From Pyxicephalus adspersus (Eukaryota; Chordata; Amphibia; Anura; Pyxicephalidae): 64,000 nt of DNA. Below, piece by piece: positions 1 to 10,512 of this stretch; within the stretch, counting starts at the first letter, position 1, and each line of letters begins with the position of its first letter. The notes beneath the pieces are model-generated. The model did not search any database. It had not been told where the DNA came from and saw only the letters and a list, made by a program, of their open reading frames with translations. The stretch spans positions 126,327,508 through 126,391,507 of the forward strand of contig NC_092860.1 in assembly GCF_032062135.1 (NCBI RefSeq), read 5' to 3'. The translations under genes and the position numbers were made by a program.

Positions 1-327
1 CCATTTGGAAATGTTTTACTTATTAATGGAGTGCCAACACATTCAGGAGCACTTTACAGGAAACATGGAAGCATTCACATTACTCTCTGCTTGTCAAGGC
101 AGTTATGCTCCACCGATTCTATCACACTTCCATACACAAGTGTCATAGCATTACATTCTTTAGAACTCTAATAAAATGGCCAACTACTGCAGTGCAGTAC
201 AGCTGTGCCATTGTTAGGAGGTATAAATGCAAATAAAGGCCTCATAGGAAAAGTTTGATGATCTTTTCCCCTTTACACCCCATCAACTTTTCTCAATGGC
301 ACCCAGCAGTGTTATCGATCACAATTT
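1..327. other. no gene seen
   Basis: AT-rich single-copy-looking sequence upstream of a foldback element. No reading frame with recognisable content. Confidence 0.6.
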
Positions 328-454
328 AGGCCTGATTTATCAAAGCTCCCCAAAGCTGGAAAAGAAAAACTATCATGGGAGAATCAATTCCAGGTTTGCT
401 GGATTACCCAAGTTCTCCTATGATAGTCTTGAAGAGCTTCAATGAATCAGGACC
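328..454. repeat. family C foldback element, short degraded copy
   Basis: Starts GGCCTGATTTATCAAAGCTC and ends in the complement (gcttcaatgaatcaggacc). The middle still has ttccaggtttgctggat, shared with the copies at 40014 and 60975. At about 127 bp it is little more than half the usual length, so part of the arms is deleted. Flanking duplications are not clear. Confidence 0.7.
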
Positions 455-796
455 AATGTGTAACTAAGCTTAAAATTATGCTTGCCGAAATCAAGGACAA
501 GGTAGCAGGAGAACTGTTGATGTGTGGACCAGGGTGGTCTGGAAGGCAGCATTAATAGGAATTCACTTTTAAACTTAAAGCTAAATTCCAATCACTTTGT
601 AGCTGTTTGCGTTCATGTTCTTTAAAGGAATTCTGTTCTTATTCTGATTGTCACTGCATGCCAGCTGCTTAAACTTTCATTGGAAGCTGCAGCAAGTCTG
701 GCAACTCCTGCTTCATTTCCTGGCTGATGGACATCCAGCATCAACTAGCACTTTCATTCCCCAACCTTGCTGTCTCTGGTCTGCCCCTTTCATTTA

Positions 797-1090
797 ATAT
801 TATTATTATTAAGATATTATTATCATTAATAAACAGGATTTATATAGCGCCAATATATTACGCAGCGCAGTACATTAAATAGGGGTTGCAAATGACAGAC
901 AGGTACAGACAGTGACACAGGAGGAGAAAACGTCCAGAGGAGCTTACAATCTAGGTGGTGGGGAAATCTGACACAATAGGAGGGGAGATATGGAGTGGTG
1001 AGAAGTAGTGAGGGTTTTAGGAGACAGAAGAAGACAGGTGGGCAAGTTTGCAGAGGTGGGTTTTGAGTGCACTTTTGAGTACTTTTAAAT
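797..1090 (-). repeat. family A repeat (L2-like tail), longest copy
   Basis: Read on the - strand it gives ctagattgtaagctcctctgg, the cysteine-free filler, tgcaacccctatttaatgta, then gctatataaatcctgtttat and an AT-rich trinucleotide tail. This copy extends further 5' (on its own strand) than the others, beyond the usual start near 965, so it shows that the family is longer than the common 150-bp tail. The order of motifs resembles the 3' end of vertebrate L2/MIR elements. Confidence 0.8.
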
Positions 1091-1878
1091 TTTGGTAGAT
1101 CAGCATTATCTATAAGCATTAACTGGGGTAGAGACCAAATGTAATGCTGTAATGCAGCCTGCCTTGGTACGTCCTCTCCTGCAGACCAAGGTATAGTTGT
1201 TCCCAAGAACCAGCTCATTGTTTGCATCAGTCTATTATTGTAGAATGCTGTGATTTAGGGAGATATGTACTACATCCTGGTGGCCCTTATATTCTGATCT
1301 GTGTGCAATGCATAGAAAAAAGGACAAATAGTGATCTAAAATACAGTATGTCATGAAAACAGAAATATGTAATTAGAATCTTGATGGGAATGAAGGATGG
1401 ACCAAATGTTAGCAGATTAATCTTCAGCTTTTATTTTCTACCTACCTGCTCTGTCATCAGTAACTCACCTGTCTATTTTAGCTTTCATGCTCTTCACATA
1501 AATAGATCTTTTACCACCACAACAGCCAAGTGCTAAATTACAGTAGGTGGTTTAGTAGTCAGTAAAAAAAAAAAGCAGAAGCACCAATAAAAATACCAAC
1601 TATAACCACATAATTCAGATTTTTTGCACACTGGTATGTTTTATCCTTAATACCATCTTCTTAAAAGTCTGGAATTTTTTTGCAGGATTTCAGACTTAGC
1701 TGTCTTATCAAATTTATAGCTGAGGAGACACTTCTGGGATTGTTTGACTGCATTGGGCATAAGGGTTAATTTATGTTTTGTGAGTAATAAGTCAACAATC
1801 TTTTTGGCAAAAGTGAAAATGCACTGCACAGAGAGAACTGTAACCAGCAAAGATCATGATGAGTCCAGAGTATAATTT

Positions 1879-1922
1879 TTATTATTAAACAGGATTTATA
1901 TAGCGCCAACATAATATGCAGC
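1879..1922 (-). repeat. family A repeat, 3' tail fragment
   Basis: Only the last part remains: attattaaacaggatttata and tagcgccaacataatatgca. Severe truncation. Confidence 0.7.
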
Positions 1923-2404
1923 TTGGTATTAGCTCTTCTACACTTGAGATCTCACAGTTTAATTTTAAACAACGTGCCAAATAAAGACCCTCTGCCACCC
2001 CTGGGCCATGTTTTCTGTTATGTCTAGGCCATGTTACCTGCTGTGTCTACATTTATGCCACTGGTATGCCTGGTAAACGTGTTGTAATGGTGATATACAT
2101 CATTGGAAAATGCCACCTCCAGGGACCAAATAGGATGTTATCCCCTCCACAATGTCTACCAGGAACTTGCATAGGCCCACATAAACTATTTCTCCATGCT
2201 TCCTGTGGTAGGAGATAACATTATATCTATTTTTCCAGGGTACAGTTCTACATCCAAATCCTGAGCCCTTTAGTGTTCCCCCTTTTGTGAGAGATGTACC
2301 AGGACATATAGCTCTTTCACACACAGGGACGTTGGTTTTTTTATTTTTTTATTTTTTTTTTACATGATATGCTTTGGGTGTGTCTATATATCCTTTCCTC
2401 CTAT
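1923..2404. other. no gene seen
   Basis: AT-rich sequence between two family A copies, with a T-rich run at 2337-2361. Nothing recognisable in either strand. Confidence 0.5.
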
Positions 2405-2561
2405 TGTGTGTTACTTCCCCTCTTCCTAGATTGTAAGCTCCTTGAGGCAGGGTCTTTTCCTCCTTCTGTGTCACTGTCTATATCTGTCTGTCATTTGCAA
2501 CCCCTTTTTAATGTACAGTGCTGTGTAATATGTTGGTGCTATATAAATCCTGAATAATAAT
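2405..2561 (+). repeat. family A repeat (L2-like tail)
   Basis: Typical order: cctagattgtaagctccttg, tgtcactgtct, catttgcaacccc, tgtacagtgctgtgtaatat, gctatataaatcctgaataa. The adjacent frame that reads through it is not a gene. Confidence 0.85.
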
Positions 2562-3699
2562 AGTATATGTGTATATATACTATAGGTATAGTGTATGTTG
2601 TTCTTGGTTGGTTTGTGGTTAACAAAAGGCTGTAATGGAGAATGTGTTCAGTTGACAGCTCTTACTTTGTAACTTACTTTGTAGTTTGTCCCAGTTAGCG
2701 TCAAAGATGGGGACATTAATGAAAAATCTACAAAATGTATACAAATACACTTACAATAATTTATTTTTTGAACTTAAAATATTCTAAGCTTTTACTCTGA
2801 TCTTAAGGTCACATTTTAGAATTGGTTAAAATGTGTTGCTATAAACTACAGCTCATGGGTATTAAGATTTTGTTTTTGCATAAGCAACCACAAATATAAC
2901 CTTAGGATATGGTTAAAAGCAGCTCTCAGCAGGGTGCCAATGGTTTGTGTCCAGGAGAGTCTACAAAACATTTTTTATGTCAGGCTTGAACTAAGAAGAT
3001 GTGCATGACCGCCCAGCGGCTAGCATTTTCAGATGAAGAGACCAGTAGTGATGTCGTCATGCTCCTCTTAGCACAGTTTCCTTTAAAGGAAAGAAAAAAC
3101 AATTGCAGTTATTTAATTGCTCTTGTATGGGAAGTGCCGGTACTCATCCATTGCTTTCCCTGAATGTCTTCAATTTTCAAGTGGATTGAAAAAAAAAGGG
3201 CAATCCATAGTCAATCACATCAGTATATTTCTATACTGTTATTTCTGGAGATGAAGGTGCTGATCTCGTCCATATTAGTGACCTCTCCGTACTTGTGATT
3301 GTGTGTGGAAAGACTGGATGAATAAGGGCTCTTGTCATAATCAGGGAAGATGAATAAAGACAAGTGGGAATTTAATGGCTTTACCAACCGCTTCCCAGTG
3401 ATGAGTAATTCTCCAGTGTCTCTTTACCATTTATTAAAAAACCCACATTGTGAGATCAAAACATAACTCCAAAATTGGTGTTCACATTTTATTTTTGATG
3501 TAACATTGGTGTGGTAGCATATTTAATAATTTATCTCCCTGGAGAGAATTTGTATATATAGCTCAGTGCTATGTAGGTTTGATGACTACAAACGGCACAT
3601 TATTACAGACACAGAGCAGTCTCATTATGCTGCAGACATAATTTATAATGTTGTATTTTTTTCCACGGCTGCTGGGATAAGTACAAATGCATTATGTAT
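2562..3699. other. no gene seen
   Basis: AT-rich, with no reading frame of interest and no copy of the repeat families described here. Confidence 0.5.
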
Positions 3700-3846
3700 T
3701 CCCCCACCTCCTAGATTGTAAGCTCTTCGGGACAGGGACCTCTTCTCCTGTGTCACTATCTGTATCTGTCATTTGGCAACCCCTATTTAATGTACAGCGC
3801 TACATAATATTTTGGTGCTATAAAAATCCTGTTTTTTAATAATATT
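3700..3846 (+). repeat. family A repeat (L2-like tail)
   Basis: cctagattgtaagctcttcg, cagggacctc, catttggcaacccctattta, gtacagcgctacataatatt, gctataaaaatcctg, then an AAT-rich end at 3838-3846. Confidence 0.85.
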
Positions 3847-3983
3847 AAAATTATAATTATTGTGTTTACTGAAGGTACATTTTATCCTAACTTCTGCCCA
3901 AGCCTAACTCATTGGGGTAGGTGCAGACCTTCACTTCTTGCTGGTGCCAGACAACTCCTGTGCGCGTGCACAGCTAATTGTGC

Positions 3984-4320
3984 AGACAAGTGGTTAGCAC
4001 TCTGGCCTTTGCAGTGCTAGGTCCCAGGTTCGATTCCCAGCCAGGACATTATCTGCATGGAGTTTGTAGGTTCTCCCCGTGTCTGCCTGGGTTTCTTCTG
4101 GGTACTCCGGTTTCCTCCCACATCCCAAAAACATGCAGTGAGGTTAATTGGCTTCTCCCTAAAAAAAAAAAAAATTGACCTTCGACTACGTTAAAGACAT
4201 ATGACTATTGTAGGGCATTAGATTGTGAGCTCCTTTGAGGGACAGTTAGTCACACAACTATGGGCTTTGTACAGCGCTGCGTAATATGATGCCGCTATAT
4301 AAATACTGTGTAATAATAAA
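3984..4320 (+). repeat. family B SINE, nearly full length
   Basis: A tRNA-like head (gtggttagcactctggcctt as A-box region; ccaggttcgattcccagcca as B box) is followed by the core ctgcatggagtttgtaggtt ... ctccggtttcctcccacat, then an A-run at 4160-4173 and an L2-like tail (attagattgtgagctccttt, gtacagcgctgcgtaatatg, gctatataaatactgtgtaa). The core resembles the conserved central domain of vertebrate V-SINEs. Such elements are copied by LINE machinery that recognises the tail. Confidence 0.88.
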
Positions 4321-5789
4321 GCAAAAGAGTGCTAACAGGCAGGTAGAAGGGTTGATGACAGAAGATACTTATACAGTACCTTTTATCTTCCCTATACCTA
4401 CTTTCCAGCAATTTCTTTGCATTTCAACTAAAGTTACACTTTAGTAGCCAAAGACAGTCCCACAGAATCTGAAATACTTGAGGGGTTCTAATGGACGTTC
4501 ATTCCCCAAATGGAAAAAGCAAAATGTCAGAAGCAAATTGTATTTTATTTTGTATTGGTTTTCTTCTTTTTATAATGCTGATGGTGTTTTGTTGACATAT
4601 TTTTCCAAGACAGCAAAATCAGCTGTAGGCGTAAGTGCTTATAAACCACCAGATCATATTTTTTCTCATGTAAGACTAACAAAACTGAGAATGCGGGTAT
4701 AAAACTTGTTTGCATTTATTCCCTTGTCAAAATGATATATAGCAAACTGAGGCATTACAAGTTCTGAACGGAGGTGTAATCAAAAGCAGTAAATCTGTGA
4801 TTTGAGATGTAATTGTATTAGGTAAAAATTGCCGTTTACAAATATTATGGTGATCATCACTTTGGGTATTTTGCTTTCTTTTTTATTATGGCGGGATGTA
4901 AATCTAGATGTGTCCAATGTCCCTTTATGTAGACAGAAGCTCTTGGGTGTAATATACCGGTGTATGTAACCAATCAGTGCATGCATACCGGCAAATGAGA
5001 TGGGTAATATCAACTTTACTACAACCACTGGCTCTGCTGTTATATATTTTGTATACATAAACCTTACTGTCAGGGAATTGAATTTCTGTTACCTAATCTA
5101 GCCCATTGCAAGTTTATATAAAGCTGCCTTCTGGGCTCTAAAAAATATTCTCTTTTACTTTATTTTGTTTTTGAGCCTGTTCATGTGGCAAAATCAATGC
5201 TTCTTTGTATTGGTCATATGAAAATCATTACAAGGAATATTATGCCAAGAATAGAAGTAGATTAGGTAGTATTTTAAGAACACTTCCTTTTTTCGTGTTC
5301 CTTTTTTTCAGTGTGAAGCACTCCTTTCAAAAGGCTATTTAACATACTGCATGATTCAATTTTCCGCTGTTTTCTTAAAGTAATGGTATTTTGAATAGAA
5401 TAGGAAAGAAGTAGATTATTGCTGATTGTGCCACCACTGGTGAGCCTTAACCTTTCAGTTTGACCTGGTGACCATTGTTGCTAATCGGAAAATGTAAAAT
5501 CCAAAATGTTAAATTTGTCACCAGAACAATAGGTGGGGGAAAACTGTCTAAAAGAAGATTTCCCCTAATTTTGTAGATGTACTCTCACTTATCTTTGGGA
5601 TAAAAAAATTAGGAAGAGCCTGCTAACCAGACACATACATAAAAAAACTAATAAATTTAACCCTTCCTTGCTTTATTCAAAGTTTGAAAACATTTAATAT
5701 CTGACTTTGCATACACAATTGATTTTACCATTTGCTAAAGGAATGTGTTGGTGGGCCAGAGCCAAAATACCTGTTTGAATTAAATTTCT
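4321..5789. other. no gene seen
   Basis: AT-rich single-copy-looking stretch with short chance frames only. Confidence 0.5.
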
Positions 5790-6048
5790 CAGAGGTAGCA
5801 TTCTGGGCTTTGCAGCACCAGGTTCGAATCTCGGCCAGGACATCTATCTACATGGAGTTTGCCGTGTTTGCGTGGGTTTCCTCCCGGGTACGCCGGTTTC
5901 CTCTAACAATCCAAACACTTGCAGTTAGGGTAATTGGCTCCCCCCAAAAAAGTTACATATGACTATGGTAGGGACATTAGATTGTGAGCCGCTTTGAGGG
6001 ACAGCTAGTGACATGACTATGGACTTGTACAGCACTGCGTATACTGGT
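5790..6048 (+). repeat. family B SINE, internal deletions
   Basis: Head (gaggtagcattctgggcttt), B box (caggttcgaatctcggccag), core and tail (gggacattagattgtgagcc, tacagcactgcgtatactgg) are present, but the core and tail have short deletions. Only the first part of the tail's end remains. Confidence 0.85.
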
Positions 6049-6995
6049 ATTGAGCCCGAAGAAGATAAAAAGTAGTGTTTTCTAAGTGTCAAGTGTCAGA
6101 GAGTGTACCAGCTGCACAATATAATTGACCCGTGGAATGCTGCTAAGTGGCTTGCTACAGACTTTGAGAGTTGTACCCAACCAACCAATTGCAATGTGCA
6201 GCAAAAAAATGGAGAGCTTCCTTTTATATGAAATACCTGCTGTGCCTCACCGACCAGTCTTCAGATAGTGCAGCCCTTGATCACCAGCCAGACTTCAGAA
6301 TGCATTCATTTATAGGAATGTGTACCCTACAGCCAAAGGAAGACGTACACTCTTAGTGTTATGACCATGGAAGTTCATACATGTATTGGACTGTACCAGA
6401 CTGTGATTTATGGGGAGGTCCATCTGCCTCATTTTAACAGTTAATCAAAAAAATTCATATGAAAACTTACAATATGTTTATTTTTTGTAAAGAATGTTTG
6501 ACAGGTAGTAAATGTAATATTTGAGTGGATATAAAAGATGGAAATATTGTTATTCTATAAGAGAGGCTATGGGGACTGGAAACAAATTTGTCATTGCACA
6601 GCATCAATGGGGACTGGAAACTTTTGATCACTTGACAGTTCATATTACATAACTGCGAGGCAAGTAAATAAACCAAGATGGAAAAATAGGCTGGCACCTG
6701 CCTCCGGGGGGATTGATCAGAGTCTTCTCCAAATTCAAGGTGCAGTTTAAGTCATGAGAGAATTTTTTTTTTTTTTTTTTTTTTTTAGAATGTGGAAATG
6801 GGGAAACAGAAGGACTGTAAGGAAACCCCCAGCATACACACTGCATAAATATATCATCATGTCACTGAACTAGGAGCTTACTGATGATCATGTAGACACT
6901 GAATATTTTTAAATGAGCACTAGTTTCTAGAAAAGGCTAGAATAGGCTGAATGTCTCAAGATGATATTAAACACAACAACCAAGGCTGAATATAT
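6049..6995. other. no gene seen; long poly-T at 6763-6786
   Basis: A run of 24 T lies at 6763-6786. A short sequence (ggggactggaaac) appears twice near 6572 and 6609. No gene content. Confidence 0.5.
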
Positions 6996-7043
6996 GAATT
7001 CAGTACAGCGCTGCGTAATATGTTGGCGCTATATAAATCCTGT

Positions 7044-7075
<32 letters not shown>

Positions 7076-7078
7076 TAT
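6996..7078 (+). repeat. family A/B tail fragment with (AAT)n
   Basis: gtacagcgctgcgtaatatg and gctatataaatcctgtttaa lead straight into about ten AAT units. The tail has grown into a microsatellite. Confidence 0.85.
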
Positions 7079-7950
7079 TCATGTCATATACATTGTTTAT
7101 ATAAATATAACATGAATGTCTGGCAAATGGACATCAGCCATATACCTCCCCACATCCATAATATTTCTAGGTCCTGACACTTCCACTACCTGGACTTTTG
7201 GCTCATTATTCTATAATAAATGCTGCAGCAAAATCTGCCTGTGATCTTTCTCTTTTCTCTGTTGCTCATTTCTCCATTAGCTTTTTTTTTCATCTCAAAT
7301 CGAATTAAAGCTTTCCTTTTTAAATCACTTTATGGCTGCTGTACCACTTTTATTTCTGATAATATACATAAATACTATCTAAACTTGACACTCTGCTCCT
7401 CCATTGTCTTATATTGAATTCCTTACTCTTAACCTCTTCCTACATACTTCACCAGGACTGCCCTCACTCTCTGGAATTGTCTGCCTTGTTCGATGAAGCT
7501 TGTTCTTAACCGAAACACATTTAAACAAGTCATCAAATACCGTTTTTTTTTTTTTTGCCTGCTTAACCAGCTTACTCTCTCCCCTGATCATTACTTATTA
7601 GCCAGATTTCCATTTTTCCTGCTTATTTATGTAATGGAAACTGTCTTTTACAGTTGTCAGTGACACTAGGATGAACATGTGCACACAAGGCAAATCAGTG
7701 TTATGGAGTTGGGAGTTCGAAGATGAGCAGAAGGGAATCCTGCTGTGTACTCCTCCATTTGAAAAAATAGTGATCGTCCCCTCTTGGTCGTTTTGTGGTC
7801 CGACTTGGTGGAATGCTAAATTACATTGTGGACTGCTATACATATATACGCTGGATTTTCATGTGAGACAGTCGTTCAATTCAACTAGCATGTAAATATA
7901 TCTTTCGACTGTTAGTTTGAATGACAAGGGTCCCCCTCTGTGTTAATGAT
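7079..7950. other. no gene seen
   Basis: AT-rich. The short frames near 7600-7890 on both strands have no recognisable content. Confidence 0.5.
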
Positions 7951-7954
7951 TGTA

Positions 7955-7990
7955 CTTGTATGTATGTATATATGTGTATATATTTATGTA

Positions 7991-8025
<35 letters not shown>

Positions 8026-8038
8026 ATATATATATATT
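7955..8038. repeat. (TG)n/(TA)n compound microsatellite
   Basis: TATG/TGTA units lead into about 14 TG dinucleotides (7995-8022) and then an AT run to 8038. Confidence 0.95.
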
Positions 8039-8172
8039 CATTGGGCCAGATTTGCTCATTATACATCATTTCCTCTTATCTCTGGCTCTCCTACTGGCTG
8101 AATTCAATATATTGTGACCATTGAGGGACAGCAGTTTTAGGAAGTAGGAGGTGAGGAATTGTTAAAAAAACA

Positions 8173-8248
8173 AAAAACCACCAGGAGGTAGTACTATTTG
8201 ACCAAAGAGACATGTTATGTCTAACTCCCTGGCTCCTGGTGGCTTTTT
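8173..8248. repeat. short inverted repeat
   Basis: aaaaaccaccaggag (8173-8187) faces ctcctggtggcttttt (8233-8248), matching over 15 bases with one unpaired base. It may be the ends of an old small DNA element; no duplication could be assigned. Confidence 0.55.
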
Positions 8249-8486
8249 ATTTTCAGCTCAAAACTTCATGGCGCATGTACACAGAGCCAGCCTTCGGGGA
8301 TAATGTAAATCCTGCACGTCAAATCAGTGAGAAGGAACACTAACTCCATGGAAGTCTGCCACTGAGCAGGCGGTGAAGATGGGGGCGGCCTAGCATGGAG
8401 CAATGACAGGTCTTGGACCTGTCATCGCTGCAGTGTGACTGCATAATCAACAAGTATGTTGTGTATACTTGCTTATTATGGCAGAA

Positions 8487-8645
8487 ATCCCCTACCTCCT
8501 AGATTGTAAGCTCTGTGGGCCAGGGTCCTCTCTTCCTCCTGTGTCACTGTCTGTATTTGTCATTTGCAACCCCTATTTAATGTACAGAGCTGTGTAATAT
8601 GTTGGCGCTATATAAACCCTGTTTAATGATAATAATAATAATAAT
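8487..8645 (+). repeat. family A repeat with AAT tail
   Basis: cctagattgtaagctctgtg, catttgcaacccctatttaa, gtacagagctgtgtaatatg, gctatataaaccctgtttaa, then a GATAATAAT-type tail. Confidence 0.87.
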
Positions 8646-9539
8646 TATGGCAGACTCTCACCACCCACCAACAAGTGGTTCTAATTTAAGCAGAGTTTAG
8701 CCAGAAACTAAAAGACACATAAAGCTGGCTGTGTGGTTAGGTGCAAAGCTACAGCCAAGTCCAGCTGCACAATGGATTTTTTTCAGCTTGCAATGTTCAG
8801 TTCAAAAGGTTATATACTAATTAGGATGATTGCTTTAGGAATCTTCAATTTTGGGATTAGTTGGGCTTTAAGGTAGTAAAGGAAAGGCAGCCCTTGGCTC
8901 AGTTACTATTGCATTTGCCTATAGGTCAAAAATGTCTCTGATATAATGAGTCATAATGGCTTGGAATTCATTTTGTTGTGGGATGAGATGTTTTTATTTT
9001 ACTGCAGGATGATATGGTGATGTGTGATCTCTCCACACCAGGTTTGGGAGTCAATGGCTGGAGGTGATGCTCATTTCTGAGCCCCTACAAGCCAAATTCT
9101 CCGCATAGCTCTCATTCTTTGTGCAGCTGGGTGTGTAGCTTGTTGCTAGGTAACAAGGTATGCAGTAAAAATGACCCATCGGCTGGCAAAAATGACTCCG
9201 TATAATAGAGAACTGAAAGATGATTTTTCTATTCTTCCGCCGTAACTGGTGGGATTTCTAGAAGAGTATACATTTGTGTAAAATACGGCCTTTATTGATC
9301 TTTTCAATAAGCGGGGTATCATCTTTGAATTAGCAGCTGTTAATTATAAACCCCACATCTGACACAATTACGTATCTGTGTTCACTGCTTCCACCTAATT
9401 ATGGAGAGAGATTCTACAAATGCAAAGATTGAGTACTGGTTAGAGGGAAATATCACAAATTAATATTTTTTTGGTGTGACAAATAAAGCACAGTGATTGC
9501 AGACTGCAATATCGTATACCTTTACTATTGTCGCTGAAC
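8646..9539. other. no gene seen
   Basis: AT-rich. A short exon-like motif near 8975-9040 is not convincing. No known repeat. Confidence 0.5.
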
Positions 9540-10110
9540 CATTATGTAAAAGAAAAATATGACACCTTTACTGGTTAAAGGCTTCGATCCCTCTGCTATC
9601 TTAGTCGAGTCAATCTTGCGTTATCTTCCTTCCAGCGTCGGCTGGACACCGGCTTCCTCTTCTGGGTTTGTACTCCACACATTCTCGCACTGCTCAGATG
9701 TGAGACCAGGTGATGTGCTTCCGGAAAATGTAAAAAAAAATGGGAATCTTACTGCGCATGAAATCAGCATTTTTTTTCTGAGTAGAGGAAAGCACCTTCT
9801 GCGCATGCTTGATTTTGTGCATGCGCAGAAGGTGCTTTCCTCTACTCAGGAAAAAAAATGCGCAGAGAGATCCCTATTTTTTTTAAATAAAGTGCTGATG
9901 GCATGCGCAGCCTCCTGGAAAACCTGATGTAGGTGTTCCAGGAGGCTGTGGGCTTCCTATTCCGTCTCTACCACTGTCCCAGTAAGACCAGAAGGGGAAG
10001 GGCTTCCTCTAAATTATGATTAAAAAAAACAAACAAAAAAAAACATTTTTTGTCATGTAAAAGGGTTATCTACCTTTTTTATATAAAAGTAAAAAACATG
10101 ATGATAGATC
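9540..10110 (+). repeat. family E repeat, copy 1, with long hairpin
   Basis: Aligns by eye with 31955-32440: a 5' part near ctggttaaaggcttcgatcc, a middle with gcatgcgcag, a hairpin (gcctcctggaa 9910-9920 with ttccaggaggc 9936-9946), and a 3' part tgtaaaagggttatctacct ... aacatgatgatagatc. It uniquely carries the long inverted repeat at 9767-9861. Reading frames through it are not genes. The class is unknown; probably a non-autonomous DNA element. Confidence 0.6.
9767..9861. repeat. near-perfect hairpin, 42-base arms, 10-base loop
   Basis: The left arm (9767-9808) and right arm (9819-9861) are complementary except for one extra G at 9850. The inner 31 bases (9778-9808 and 9819-9849) match perfectly and include ggaaagcaccttctgcgcat. 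The loop is ttgattttgt. Confidence 0.95.
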
Positions 10111-10372
10111 TGATTTAGGTAAACTTAGTGCAATGTCAAATTCGCAAAAATGCTTCAATTTTTTTTATTATAAATATTTTTTGGTTATAATTTATTCAGT
10201 TTTAGTATATAAAAATAGGGGTGCTTTGAATTAAAATTGAAAATGAAAATTATGGTCTAAAAAAGGCAGTGTCTACCTGATACAATACCAGTTGTTAGCT
10301 TACACTGATGTTGGGGGTTTATTTTTGTAATATATGTAGGACTGTTGATCACAGTTTGTGTTGCTTAGCAGT

Positions 10373-10510
10373 GTTAGATTGTAAGCTCTTTTGGTAGGGC
10401 TCCCTACTCTTTCTGTATCGTTGTTTGTATCTGTCTGTCATTTGCAACCCCTATTTAATGTAGAGTGCTGAGTAATATGTTGGTGCTATATAAATACTGT
10501 TTAAAAATCA
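10373..10510 (+). repeat. family A repeat
   Basis: gttagattgtaagctctttt, gtctgtcatttgcaacccct, tagagtgctgagtaatatgt, gctatataaatactgtttaa. More diverged than neighbouring copies. Confidence 0.85.
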
Positions 10511-10512
10511 TT

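Noticed and set aside
8982..9040. Possible small exon after ttttattttactgcag
   Set aside because: The donor (CAG|GTTTGG) is weak, the block is very short, and nothing supports it beyond chance motif density.
9559..9927. 122-codon frame on the + strand
   Set aside because: It lies wholly within family E and reads through its hairpin.
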